A DNA stretch of 64,000 nt. Origin: Streptomyces sp. Sge12 (GTDB lineage: Bacteria > Actinomycetota > Actinomycetes > Streptomycetales > Streptomycetaceae). Made by a program: the position numbers and the translations under genes. The DNA lies in NCBI RefSeq assembly GCF_002080455.1, contig NZ_CP020555.1, positions 6,298,501 through 6,362,500 of the forward strand, read 5' to 3'. Of the stretch, positions 17,664 to 25,513 are shown piece by piece (position 1 is the stretch's first letter; every line of letters begins with the position of its first letter). The notes beneath the pieces were generated by a model. That model had not been told where the DNA came from and did not search any database. It worked only from the letters and a program-made list of their open reading frames with translations.

Positions 17664-19204
17664 GCACGACGCAGCAGCTGAACAGCCCGAGCGGGACGGA
17701 GACCAGGAGCCGCGGCCGCTGGCTCGCCCTGAGCGTGCTGGTGCTCGCCGTGCTGCTGGTCGCCGTCGACGCGACCGTACTCGGCCTCGCCACCCCCGCA
17801 CTCTCCGAGGACCTCAAGCCGTCCGGCACCCAGCTGCTGTGGATCGGCGACATCTATTCCTTCGTCATCGCCGGACTCCTGGTCTCCATGGGCAGCCTCG
17901 GTGACCGAATAGGCCGCAAGAAGCTGCTGCTCACCGGCGCCGCCGCATTCGGTGCCGTGTCCGTGCTCAACGCCTACGCGACCAGCCCCGAGATGATGAT
18001 CGTCGCCCGGGCCCTGCTCGGCGTGGCCGGTGCGACCCTGATGCCGTCCACCCTCGCCCTGATCCGCAACATCTTCCACGACCCCAAGGAGCGCAGCCTC
18101 GCGATCGGCATCTGGGGCGCCACCGCCTCGGCCGGCGCGGCCGTCGGCCCGGTCGTCGGCGGAGCGCTGCTCCAGCACTTCTGGTGGGGCTCGGTCTTCC
18201 TGATCAACCTCCCCGTGATGATCGCCCTGGTCGTCGTCGGAATCAAGCTGCTTCCCGAATCCAAGAACCCGGTCGCCGGTCCCTGGGACCTCGTCAGCGT
18301 GGGCCTCTCCCTCGTCGGAGTGATCGGTGTGGTCTACGCCGTCAAGGAAGTCGCCACCCACGGCGTCACCTGGGAGGTCGCGGTCACCGCGGCAGCCGGC
18401 GCCGGCGCCCTGTACGCCTTCGTGCGCCGCCAGTTCAGCCTGCCGTCCCCGCTGCTCGACATGCGGCTCTTCAAGCACCGCGGCTTCTCCGGCGCGGTCC
18501 TCGCCGACCTGCTCACCGTCTTCGGCCTCTCCGGCCTGGTCTTCTTCCTCTCCCAGTTCCTGCAGCTCGTCCAGGGCCGCGACCCGCTGGAGGCCGGCCT
18601 GGCCGAACTGCCCGCGGCCATCGGCGCGGTGGTCACCGGCCTGATCGCGGGCCGCTACGCCCGCCGGTACTCGGTCCGGGCCATCGTGGCCGGCGGCCTC
18701 GGTGCCATCGGCCTGGCCCTCGGCGCGCTGACCCTCATCCACAAGGAGAGCGGCTACCCGCTGCTCGGCGCGGCCCTGCTCGTCGTCGGCCTCGGCGCCG
18801 GCTTCTCCTTCACCGTCACCGCAGACGTCATCCTCTCCAGCGTGCCCAAGGAACAGGCCGGTTCGGCCTCCGCCGTCTCCGAGACGGCCTACGAGCTCGG
18901 CGCCGCCCTCGGCATCGCCCTGCTCGGCTCCATCGTCACCGGCGTCTACCAGAGCTTCACCGCCCCGGCCTCCGTCGCGGGCCCGGTCGCCGACGCCGCG
19001 CACGAATCCCTCGGCGGGGCCGTCGAGGCGGCCAAGGTGCTGGACCCGCACACCGCCCAGGTGATGGTCGGCGCCGCCCAGGACGCGTTCGTGGACGGGC
19101 TGCGACTGGCCTCCGGCGTCGGCGCGGCCGTACTGCTGGCCACCGCGGTGGCCGCCTGGTTCCTGCTGAGGGGCCAGCGGCTCCAGGACGGCGTCGAGCA
19201 CTGA
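17660..19204 (+). CDS. MFS drug exporter, DHA2 (14-TMS) family
   Basis: The 514-residue membrane protein has about 14 predicted helices. The VAVDATVLGLATPAL segment in helix 1 and the GRIGRKK-type loop (GDRIGRKKLLLTG) are hallmarks of the DHA2 QacA/SmvA/EmrB group of proton-driven multidrug exporters, and IGIWGATASAGAAVGPVVGG is the antiporter motif C. It is translationally coupled to the TetR regulator upstream, so expression should be induced by a ligand of that repressor. Likely substrates are hydrophobic or cationic toxicants (inference). Confidence 0.9.
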   Translation: MSTTQQLNSPSGTETRSRGRWLALSVLVLAVLLVAVDATVLGLATPALSEDLKPSGTQLLWIGDIYSFVIAGLLVSMGSLGDRIGRKKLLLTGAAAFGAVSVLNAYATSPEMMIVARALLGVAGATLMPSTLALIRNIFHDPKERSLAIGIWGATASAGAAVGPVVGGALLQHFWWGSVFLINLPVMIALVVVGIKLLPESKNPVAGPWDLVSVGLSLVGVIGVVYAVKEVATHGVTWEVAVTAAAGAGALYAFVRRQFSLPSPLLDMRLFKHRGFSGAVLADLLTVFGLSGLVFFLSQFLQLVQGRDPLEAGLAELPAAIGAVVTGLIAGRYARRYSVRAIVAGGLGAIGLALGALTLIHKESGYPLLGAALLVVGLGAGFSFTVTADVILSSVPKEQAGSASAVSETAYELGAALGIALLGSIVTGVYQSFTAPASVAGPVADAAHESLGGAVEAAKVLDPHTAQVMVGAAQDAFVDGLRLASGVGAAVLLATAVAAWFLLRGQRLQDGVEH

Positions 19205-19236
19205 CGCACCGCCAAAGGATGTCTTTTCGGCCAGAG

Positions 19237-19266
19237 TTGACAGTCCGAAGAACCGCGGGACACCAT
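19237..19266 (+). promoter_or_regulatory. probable promoter of the 19274 gene
   Basis: TTGACA (19237-19242), 18 bases, then CACCAT (19261-19266) lies exactly 7 bases before ATG 19274. The spacing suits a leaderless message. The -35 is consensus, the -10 weak. Confidence 0.45.
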
Positions 19267-19273
19267 CCCCGCG

Positions 19274-20749
19274 ATGGAGATCAACGAACTGACCCCGGCG
19301 GAACGCCGCGTCTGGGAAGCCTTCCCGCGCGGCGACGGGGTCGACTTCCGTACCGCCCCCGAGGACAGCTCCGCCGACGGAGCCGACTGGGGCCCGGGCC
19401 GGACCCTGCGCGCCGAGTTCCTGCGGGCCGTCCTGCTGGGAGCATGCCCCACCGTGCAGGGCCGGGTCCCCGGCCTCAAGATCAAGGGCGCGAAGATCGT
19501 GGGCAAGCTCGACCTGCGCTACGCCGTCATCGACCACCCCATTCGGCTGCGCGACTGCTGGTTCGAGCGCAAGCCCCTGATCTACGGGGCCCAGCTGCGC
19601 GCCCTGGTCCTCAGTGATTCGACGCTGCCCGGTCTGACGGCCTCCACGGTGCGCGTCGAGGTGGTCCTGCGGCTCTCCTGCTGCCGGATCGCCGGCCCCG
19701 TACGGCTGCAGGGCGCCAAGATATCCGGCGGGCTCTTCCTCCAGGGGGCCGTGATCGGACCCACCGGCGGGGAGGAGGCCGACGAGCCCCCGCTCCAGCT
19801 CAACCACGTCGAGGTCGACACCGACATCATCGCCAACGACCTGACCGTGCACGGCCAGCTGCGCCTCAACGGATGCACGGTCGGCGGTCAGATCCAGCTG
19901 GACCGCGCCCGGCTGCTCGCACCCGGCGCCATCGCCCTGCACGCCGAGAACCTGACCGTCGGCACCGACCTGCGCGGACACCGGCTGAAGGCCCGCGGCA
20001 CGGTCAACCTCACCGGCTCCCGCATCCCGGGTCAGGCCAACCTGACCCGCGCCGACCTCGACAACACCGGCGGGACCGCCCTGCGCGCCTCCAGCTGTGC
20101 CATCGGCGAGCTGTGGCTGCGCCGGTGCGATCAGATCCGGGGCGACGTGAACCTGCGCCGCTCCACCATCGACCTGCTCCACATCGATCCGGAGGCCTGG
20201 CCCGCGCGGATCGCCATCGACGGCCTCACCTACCGCACCCTCGCCCCCCACCTGCCGGCCGAGCAGCGACTGCCCGCGCTGGAGCGGGAGGAATCCGGCT
20301 ACCTCACGTACGCCTACGAGCAGCTCACGGCGGCCTACCGGACGGCGGGCGACGAGACGGCCGCCCGGACCGTCCAGCTCGCGAAGCTGCGCCGGCACCG
20401 CGGCACGCTGCCCCGGCCCGCCCGGGTCTGGGGGCTGCTCCAGGACGCCACCGTCGGCTACGGGTTCCGGCCGCTGCGCGCGGCGGGATGGCTGCTGGCG
20501 CTGCTGATGACCGGGACGCTCGCGTACGGGTTCGAACCGCCGCGCGCCCTGAAGGCGGGCGAGGCACCGGACTTCAACGCGCTGTTCTACACGATCGACC
20601 TGATGGTGCCGATCGTCAGTTTCGGCCAGGAGGCGGCCTTCGCACCGGGCGGCTGGTACCAGTGGCTGTCGTACCTGCTGATCGTGACCGGCTGGATCCT
20701 CGCCACCACCACGGCGGCGGGCATCAGCCGGTCACTCCAGCGCCAGTAG
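19274..20749 (+). CDS. beta-helix-like repeat protein with C-terminal membrane segments
   Basis: The 491-residue protein has an N-terminal cap, then from about residue 60 to 320 a run of short imperfect repeats (GLKIKGAKIVGKLDLRYAVI, PVRLQGAKISGGLFLQGAVI, QLRLNGCTVGGQIQLDRARL) consistent with a right-handed beta-helix of the pentapeptide/bactofilin-like type. Residues about 400-485 contain two hydrophobic helices (AAGWLLALLMTGTLAYGF; LSYLLIVTGWILATTTA). Such proteins in Streptomyces are sometimes labelled membrane-associated oxidoreductase, but I see no dinucleotide-binding motif. Function unknown; a scaffold at the membrane is plausible. Its stop is 12 bases from the convergent acyltransferase. 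Confidence 0.72.
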   Translation: MEINELTPAERRVWEAFPRGDGVDFRTAPEDSSADGADWGPGRTLRAEFLRAVLLGACPTVQGRVPGLKIKGAKIVGKLDLRYAVIDHPIRLRDCWFERKPLIYGAQLRALVLSDSTLPGLTASTVRVEVVLRLSCCRIAGPVRLQGAKISGGLFLQGAVIGPTGGEEADEPPLQLNHVEVDTDIIANDLTVHGQLRLNGCTVGGQIQLDRARLLAPGAIALHAENLTVGTDLRGHRLKARGTVNLTGSRIPGQANLTRADLDNTGGTALRASSCAIGELWLRRCDQIRGDVNLRRSTIDLLHIDPEAWPARIAIDGLTYRTLAPHLPAEQRLPALEREESGYLTYAYEQLTAAYRTAGDETAARTVQLAKLRRHRGTLPRPARVWGLLQDATVGYGFRPLRAAGWLLALLMTGTLAYGFEPPRALKAGEAPDFNALFYTIDLMVPIVSFGQEAAFAPGGWYQWLSYLLIVTGWILATTTAAGISRSLQRQ

Positions 20750-20761
20750 GCAGGGCCCGGG

Positions 20762-21433
20762 TCAGGCGGCCTTCGCCTTGGTCGCGTACATGTCGACGTA
20801 CTCCTGGCCCGAGAGGCGCATGACCTCGGCCATCACCGAGTCGGTGACGGCGCGCAGCACGTAGCGGTCGCGGTCCATGCCCTCGTAGCGGGAGAACTCC
20901 ATCGGCTCGCCGAAGCGGACGGTGACCCGGCCCGGTCGCGGCATGCCGGCGCCGCCGGGCTGGAGCTTGTCGGTGCCGATCATCGCGAACGGCACCACGG
21001 GGGCGCCGGTCATCAGGGTCAGGCGGGCGATGCCGGTGCGGCCGCGGTAGAGCCGGCCGTCGGGGGAGCGGGTGCCCTCGGGGTAGATGCCGAAGATCTT
21101 GCCCTCTTCGAGGATGCGGCGACCGGTCATCAGGGCCGCGACACCGCCGTTCGCGCCGTCGCGGTCGACGGGGATCATGCCGGATCCGGTGAAGAACCAG
21201 GCCATGGCGCGGCCCTTGATCCCCTTGCCGGTCACGTACTCGTCCTTGCCGATGAAGTGGACCGTGCGGTCGCACACCAGCGGCAGGATCATGGAGTCGA
21301 TGAAGGTGAGGTGGTTGCCCGCCAGAATCACCGGTCCGGAGCCGGGGATGTTCTCGATGCCCTCCACGCGGGTGCGGAACATCATGCGCATGACCGGTCC
21401 GACAGTGGCTTTGATGAGCTTCGTACGGAACAA
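20762..21433 (-). CDS. 1-acyl-sn-glycerol-3-phosphate acyltransferase-like (PlsC family)
   Basis: The protein has the acyltransferase catalytic block NHLTFIDS (H-x4-D) near residue 45, GMIPVDRDG and the FGIYPEGTRSPDG motif that binds the phosphate of the acceptor. It probably transfers an acyl chain to lysophosphatidic acid or a related lysolipid at the membrane. The frame is open to a GTG at 21469, but TTG at 21433 has an excellent GGAGGG (21445-21440 on the minus strand) at six bases, so I prefer it (223 residues). The 36 extra nucleotides would add VREPLFDAGGPT. Confidence 0.85.
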   Translation of the reverse strand: MFRTKLIKATVGPVMRMMFRTRVEGIENIPGSGPVILAGNHLTFIDSMILPLVCDRTVHFIGKDEYVTGKGIKGRAMAWFFTGSGMIPVDRDGANGGVAALMTGRRILEEGKIFGIYPEGTRSPDGRLYRGRTGIARLTLMTGAPVVPFAMIGTDKLQPGGAGMPRPGRVTVRFGEPMEFSRYEGMDRDRYVLRAVTDSVMAEVMRLSGQEYVDMYATKAKAA

Positions 21434-21685
21434 CGTGGGCCCTCCGGCATCGAAAAGCGGTTCGCGCACCCACCCAGCGGCGGTAGCGCAGGTGAGGACG
21501 ATACTCGCGGGTCAGCTTCCGGCGCACATCGGGTTCACGTGTCGGATACGCATTGTTGACGCATGTTTGCGCCAAGTTCCCCGGATGTGCCGTCGCCGCA
21601 CCCTCTCCGGCCACCCCCCTTTGCCTACCATCGGCACGCCGATCGCGGGCCGCGACACGGCGTTTCACGACGAGGAGTGGCACTC

Positions 21686-22867
21686 ATGACACAGGGTGGG
21701 GCAGCGCGGCGCACGGTCCTGGGGGCGGCCGTCCTGGCGGCGGGGACCGGTATCACCGGGCTCGCGGCGGGATCCGCCTCCGCCGCGGGCGACGGGTACG
21801 GCGACGGGCACGGAGGCGGTGACGGCGGCTTCCGGGACCTCCCGTACCCGACGGTCATCGGCCACCGCGGAGCCAGCGGCTACCGGCCGGAGCACACCCT
21901 CGGCTCCTACCAGCTCGCCCTGGACCTGGGCGCCGACGTCATCGAGCAGGACTTGGTCCCGACCCGGGACGGCCAGCTGGTCTGCCGCCACGAGAACGAG
22001 ATCGGCGGGACCACCGACGTCGCCGACCACCCCGAGTTCGCCTCCCGGCGCACCACCAAGACCGTCGACGGGGTCTCCGTCACCGGCTGGTTCACCGAGG
22101 ACCTCACCCTGGCCGAGCTGCGGACCCTGCGCGCGAAGGAACGTATCCCCGCCGTCCGCCAGCGCAACACGCTCTACGACGGCCAGTGGGCCGTGCCCAC
22201 CTTCGAAGAGGTGCTCCGCTGGGCGGACCGCGAGGGCAGGCGACGCGGCCGGCGGGTGTGGCTGCACGTCGAGACCAAGCACCCCACCTACTTCCGGGGC
22301 CTGGGCCTCGGCCTGGAGGAGCCCCTCGCCAAGCTGCTGCGCCGCTACGGACGCGACGGCCGCAACGCCGCGGTCTTCCTCCAGTCCTTCGAGCCCTCCA
22401 GCATCCAGCGGCTCTCCCGGCTGGTCTCGGCGCCCCGCGTGGTCCTGCTGTCGGCGGCGAGCACCCGCCCCTGGGACTTCGAAGTCGCCAAGGACCCGCG
22501 CACGGTCGCGGACCTGGTGAAGCCCGAGGGGCTGAAGTGGATCGCCGGCTTTGCCCAGGGCATCGGCCCGACCATGGACCTGATCCTCCCGCGCGACGCG
22601 GCCGGCGGACTCGGCGCCCCGACCACCCTGGTGAAGGACGCCCACGCGCGCGGGCTGCTCCTGCACCCCTACACCGCGCGGAACGAGAACAGCTTCCTGC
22701 CCGCCGAGTACCGCAAGGGGACCGACCCCACCGCGTACGGCAACGCCCTCGCCGCCTTCCGGACCTACTTCGAACAGGGCATCGACGGCATCTTCACCGA
22801 CAACCCGGACACGGGACTGCTCGCGGCGGAGGCCTTCCGTCCGGGCCGACGCCCCGTCAACCGCTGA
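21686..22867 (+). CDS. Tat-exported glycerophosphodiester phosphodiesterase
   Basis: The 393-residue enzyme starts with a twin-arginine signal (ARRTVLGAAVLAAGTGITG, cleavage near residue 32), then a Gly/Asp-rich linker, then the GDPD TIM barrel. IGHRGASGYRPEHT and EQDLVPTRDGQLVCRHE contain the catalytic histidines and the Ca2+-binding Glu/Asp. It hydrolyses glycerophosphodiesters or teichoic-acid-like polymers outside the cell to glycerol-3-phosphate, a phosphate scavenging role (family knowledge). GAGGAG precedes ATG 21686. A very strong hairpin terminator follows. Confidence 0.92.
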   Translation: MTQGGAARRTVLGAAVLAAGTGITGLAAGSASAAGDGYGDGHGGGDGGFRDLPYPTVIGHRGASGYRPEHTLGSYQLALDLGADVIEQDLVPTRDGQLVCRHENEIGGTTDVADHPEFASRRTTKTVDGVSVTGWFTEDLTLAELRTLRAKERIPAVRQRNTLYDGQWAVPTFEEVLRWADREGRRRGRRVWLHVETKHPTYFRGLGLGLEEPLAKLLRRYGRDGRNAAVFLQSFEPSSIQRLSRLVSAPRVVLLSAASTRPWDFEVAKDPRTVADLVKPEGLKWIAGFAQGIGPTMDLILPRDAAGGLGAPTTLVKDAHARGLLLHPYTARNENSFLPAEYRKGTDPTAYGNALAAFRTYFEQGIDGIFTDNPDTGLLAAEAFRPGRRPVNR

Positions 22868-22881
22868 GCGCCGCTTCCCGT

Positions 22882-22930
22882 ACGAGTGGGCCGGGCCCGG
22901 CGGGGAAACCGCCGGGCCCGGCCCACTCGT
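22882..22930. terminator. 22-bp perfect hairpin terminator
   Basis: ACGAGTGGGCCGGGCCCGGC (22882-22901) continues with GG and pairs perfectly with 22909-22930 around a GGAAA loop. It starts 14 bases after the glycerophosphodiesterase stop and ends 10 bases before the sigma factor ATG, so it isolates the two genes; its 3' side forms the sigma factor's immediate 5' region. Confidence 0.85.
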
Positions 22931-22940
22931 CCCGCCCGGC

Positions 22941-23525
22941 ATGGACCTGCTGAAGGCTGAATACCTCGACAAGCTCGGCCCACTGCTCTCCGCCGAGGCC
23001 GCCGCGGAGGCCCCGGGCGCCGGAGTGGACGCCGCCGACCTGGAACAGGCCGTCTGGGTCAGGCTGCTGGAGAGCGGCCGGCGCGCCCCGGATCCGGCCG
23101 AGCCCGCGGAGCCGGCGCGCTGGCTGCGCAGGGCCGTCCGGGCGGAGGCGCGCCTGGCCCGGCGCCGGGCCCGCCGGGAGGTCCCGTACGACCACCGCCG
23201 CACCGCCGGGGAGGGCCACCGCCGGCCCTCCGCGGACGGCGGGCCACCGGCCGGCACTGCCGCCGGGGCCGCACCGGAGGACGCCCTCATGCACGGGGAG
23301 GAGAACCGGGCACTCCGATCGGCGGTCGCCCGGTTGCCCGGACGCTGTCCGGAGCTGATGAAGGCACTTCTTTCGCCCAGAGACCTCACTTACCGTGAAA
23401 TCGCAGGAGAGTTGGGTATCTCACAAGGAAGTTTGGGGCCCGTCCGTTCCCGTTGCCTGGGATGTCTGCGCAGAATGCTGGCTGCAGAGGTTGCGGCTCC
23501 TGGCCTGCGGGGAAAGGAGCGGTAG
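22941..23525 (+). CDS. small sigma-70-family RNA polymerase sigma factor
   Basis: The 194-residue protein has a reduced region 2 (DLEQAVWVRLLESG, ARWLRRAVRAEARLARRRARRE) at residues 35-80, a long Gly/Pro/Ala linker, and a region 4 helix-turn-helix near the C-terminus (LTYREIAGELGISQGSLGPVRSRCLGCLRRML) that would contact the -35. The region 2 core is short and lacks a recognisable -10-reading helix, so this is an atypical ECF-like factor, not a standard one. No anti-sigma factor gene is adjacent. ATG 22941 has no strong ribosome site. A GNAT gene follows 37 bases downstream. Confidence 0.72.
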   Translation: MDLLKAEYLDKLGPLLSAEAAAEAPGAGVDAADLEQAVWVRLLESGRRAPDPAEPAEPARWLRRAVRAEARLARRRARREVPYDHRRTAGEGHRRPSADGGPPAGTAAGAAPEDALMHGEENRALRSAVARLPGRCPELMKALLSPRDLTYREIAGELGISQGSLGPVRSRCLGCLRRMLAAEVAAPGLRGKER

Positions 23526-23562
23526 ACCAACGGGCTACCAGGTGAGCTGGAGGCATGCGCAC

Positions 23563-24069
23563 ATGGGCATGAGCGTGACCATTTCGGCGGCGGCCGCCGA
23601 GGACGCGGAGCAGATCTTCAAACTGCAGTACCTGGCCTTCCAGCGTGAGGCCGAGCTGTACGGCAACTACCTCATCCAGCCCCTCACCCAGTCCCTGGAC
23701 TCCCTCAAGGGGGAACTGGCGACGGACACCGTCCTGGTGGCCCGGCTCGGCGACGAGATCGTCGGGACCGTGCGCGGCAACGTCGACGAGGACGGCACCG
23801 CCAAGATCGCCAAGCTCTGCGTACACCCCCGCCTTCAGGGTCACGGCCTCGGGGCGCGGCTGCTGCGCGCGGTCGAGGAGGCCCTGGCGAGCCCCGGCAC
23901 CACCAACCGCTTCCGCCTGCACACCGGGCACAAGAGCGAGTCCAACCTGCGCCTCTACCGCAAGGCCGGCTACGTGCAGGTCGGCGGCCGCACGGCCTCG
24001 GACGGCGTCCAGCTGGTGATCCTGGAGAAGGAAGCCAAGGACCCGACCGACTTCACGGTCAGCGCGTAG
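23563..24069 (+). CDS. GNAT N-acetyltransferase
   Basis: The 168-residue protein shows the GNAT core: VARLGDEIVGTVRGNV, the acetyl-CoA-binding KLCVHPRLQGHGLGARLL motif A (around residue 83-100), and the LRLYRKAGYVQVG motif B. Substrate unknown. GGAGG at 23549-23553 precedes ATG 23563 by nine bases; a second ATG at 23569 is possible. It lies just after the sigma factor gene and may be co-transcribed. A GC hairpin (24079-24097) follows. Confidence 0.86.
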   Translation: MGMSVTISAAAAEDAEQIFKLQYLAFQREAELYGNYLIQPLTQSLDSLKGELATDTVLVARLGDEIVGTVRGNVDEDGTAKIAKLCVHPRLQGHGLGARLLRAVEEALASPGTTNRFRLHTGHKSESNLRLYRKAGYVQVGGRTASDGVQLVILEKEAKDPTDFTVSA

Positions 24070-24078
24070 CGCCCGGGG

Positions 24079-24097
24079 CCGGGCGCCGGGCGCCCGG
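24079..24097 (+). terminator. GC hairpin followed by TTT
   Basis: CCGGGCGC-CGG-GCGCCCGG followed by TTT, ten bases after the GNAT stop. It is followed by a short C/T-rich tract with repeated GCTTGCCC / CGCTTTCC words and then a convergent gene. Confidence 0.6.
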
Positions 24098-24146
24098 TTT
24101 CGCGCTTGCCCGCTTGCCCGCTTTCCGGTTCTCCCGCTTTCCCGTG

Positions 24147-24593
24147 TCAGGCGTCAGGCGTCCGGCGCCTGCGCAGCCAGAGCATCCCGGTGATCGGCAG
24201 GATCACCGGGATGAACAGGTAGCCCATCCCGAACTGGGACCACACGGTCGTGTCGGGGAAGGACTCGGGCCGCAGCACCGTCCAGGTCCCCACGGCCACC
24301 ACGCCGGCGAGCTCGGCGGCGCAGCAGACCAGCGCCGCCCTGCGGGCCGTCTCCCCGCCGCGGACCAGTGAGTACGTGATGAACGCGTAGGCCAGCGCGG
24401 CCACCGCGGACAGGGAGTACGCCAGCGGCGCCCGGTCGAACTCGGTGGAGATCTGGTAGGCGGACCGGGAGACCGCGCCCACCACCATCACTCCGTACAG
24501 CCACACCAGCAGCAGCCCGGGCCCGGAGACCAGCCGCTTGCGGTCGGCGGGCGCGGCGCCCGCCCGGTCGGTCGTCGTGTCAGCGTCAGGCAC
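24147..24593 (-). CDS. small membrane protein, unknown function
   Basis: The 148-residue protein has four hydrophobic segments (about residues 25-45, 55-75, 85-105 and 120-140) and a charged C-terminal WLRRRRTPDA tail, placing it in the cytoplasmic membrane. No known motif. It starts with GTG at 24593, overlapping the end of the upstream gene by 8 bases, so the two are translationally coupled and the products probably act together. Confidence 0.75.
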   Translation of the reverse strand: MPDADTTTDRAGAAPADRKRLVSGPGLLLVWLYGVMVVGAVSRSAYQISTEFDRAPLAYSLSAVAALAYAFITYSLVRGGETARRAALVCCAAELAGVVAVGTWTVLRPESFPDTTVWSQFGMGYLFIPVILPITGMLWLRRRRTPDA

Positions 24594-24954
24594 CGGTGGT
24601 TCCCCAGATGTCGTAGAGCCGTACTTCGAGGACGGCGAGCACGACGGCGCCGGCGGCCACCGTCACCGACCCCCACTTGGTCCGCTCGGTCAGCGAGAGC
24701 AGGCCGGCGGCCGGTACCGCGGCGAACGCGCCCACCAGGTAGGCCACGAAGATCACCGTGCCCTCGTCGGGCTTCTCGCCCCGGGCCAGCTGCACCAGGC
24801 CGATCACCAGCTGCGCCAGCACCAGCACGGTCACCACGGCCATACCGATGAAGTGCCAGTCCTTGGTCGGCTGGTCCCGCCATGCGGCGTGGCCGCACCA
24901 GGCGGCGAGGGCGAGTGCGGCCACGCCGATGGCGACCGTCAGGGCGTCGAGCAT
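24586..24954 (-). CDS. small membrane protein, unknown function
   Basis: The 122-residue protein has about four hydrophobic segments (LDALTVAIGVAALALAAWCG, FIGMAVVTVLVLAQLVIGLV, VAYLVGAFAAVPAAGLL, VTVAAGAVVLAVLEV). It is the first gene of a two-gene unit with the 24147-24593 membrane protein. The GEKPDEGTVIFVAYLVG region between helices is conserved-looking but I recognise no domain. It points away from the metNIQ operon, with 266 bases between, which contain the metNIQ promoter. Confidence 0.75.
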   Translation of the reverse strand: MLDALTVAIGVAALALAAWCGHAAWRDQPTKDWHFIGMAVVTVLVLAQLVIGLVQLARGEKPDEGTVIFVAYLVGAFAAVPAAGLLSLTERTKWGSVTVAAGAVVLAVLEVRLYDIWGTTGA

Positions 24955-25182
24955 GCAGCGAGGGTATTACGGGCCGAAAGACCCGAAGCGCGCACCCCTG
25001 TCTCCCGACCGTGGTCTTGACCACAACGGACCCCGCCACTGCGCTCCGGACGGAGGGGCGGCACAGGCCCCGATGGTGCTGTCGGTGCAGGTCAGCGGCG
25101 GCGGAGCGGCCGCGGGGCGGAGGGTCGGCCAGGACCGCGCCGTCCGGTATGCGGTCGAAATCCGTCCGCTATCCGGACAGCG

Positions 25183-25213
25183 TTGATCGGTCAGGGGATG
25201 GGTCTGCTTTACT
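25183..25213 (+). promoter_or_regulatory. probable promoter of the metNIQ leader
   Basis: TTGATC (25183-25188), 19 bases, and TTTACT (25208-25213) lie 7 bases before the ATG of the 28-codon leader ORF, a leaderless geometry. GTCCG-5-CGGAC at 25164-25178 just upstream is an inverted repeat that may bind a regulator. The spacer is long, so confidence is moderate. Confidence 0.4.
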
Positions 25214-25220
25214 GGGGCCC

Positions 25221-25307
25221 ATGACCACGACGAGCAGCCGCACCCTTGCGACCGAGGCGACGATGACGCCCGGTGCTCGTTGTATGTGTCGAATGTGCGC
25301 CTTCTGA
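25221..25307 (+). CDS. Cys/Met-rich leader peptide upstream of metNIQ
   Basis: A 28-codon ORF starting ATG at 25221 ends in ARCMCRMCAF: three cysteines and two methionines lie within six residues just before the stop. It sits about 200 bases before the methionine ABC transporter genes. Short ORFs with clustered Cys codons upstream of sulfur genes are known in actinobacteria as cysteine-responsive attenuators; ribosome stalling at scarce Cys/Met-tRNA changes downstream expression. Downstream, CTCGC (25324-25328), GCGAG (25337-25341) and TCGC (25347-25350) can form two mutually exclusive hairpins. The peptide itself is probably not functional. The role is inference from position and composition. 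Confidence 0.6.
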   Translation: MTTTSSRTLATEATMTPGARCMCRMCAF

Positions 25308-25369
25308 GGGCCCCTTCCTGAGCCTCGCGCCCCGAAGCGAGACCAGTCGCGCCAGTGCCTCGTCCCCTG

Positions 25370-25513
25370 ATGAACAGCACGGCTCGTTCCTGCCCCGCGC
25401 ACGCGTCGACACCATCGTTTTCTGACGGTTCGTCCCGTATCGCGTCCCAGATTGTTTGCCCCGTGCCGGCACCCCGCTGCGCCGCGCACTCGACAGCGAC
25501 GGAAATCCTGTGA
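25370..25513 (+). CDS. possible second leader ORF coupled to metN
   Basis: An ATG at 25370 opens a 47-codon frame with three cysteine codons whose TGA (25511-25513) overlaps the GTG start of metN as GTGA. Such overlap would allow translational coupling, and metN has only a weak ribosome site of its own. There is no clear ribosome site for this ORF and codon bias is weaker than in the neighbours, so it may be chance. Confidence 0.3.
   Translation: MNSTARSCPAHASTPSFSDGSSRIASQIVCPVPAPRCAAHSTATEIL

Noticed and set aside
17543..20398. 951-codon open frame on the minus strand
   Set aside because: Shadow of the MFS and beta-helix genes; composition is typical antisense (Gly, Arg, Asp, Gln) with no domain.
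25308..25509. SAM riboswitch before metN
   Set aside because: The leader lacks the conserved SAM-I/IV core segments; the Cys/Met ORF is the better candidate for control.
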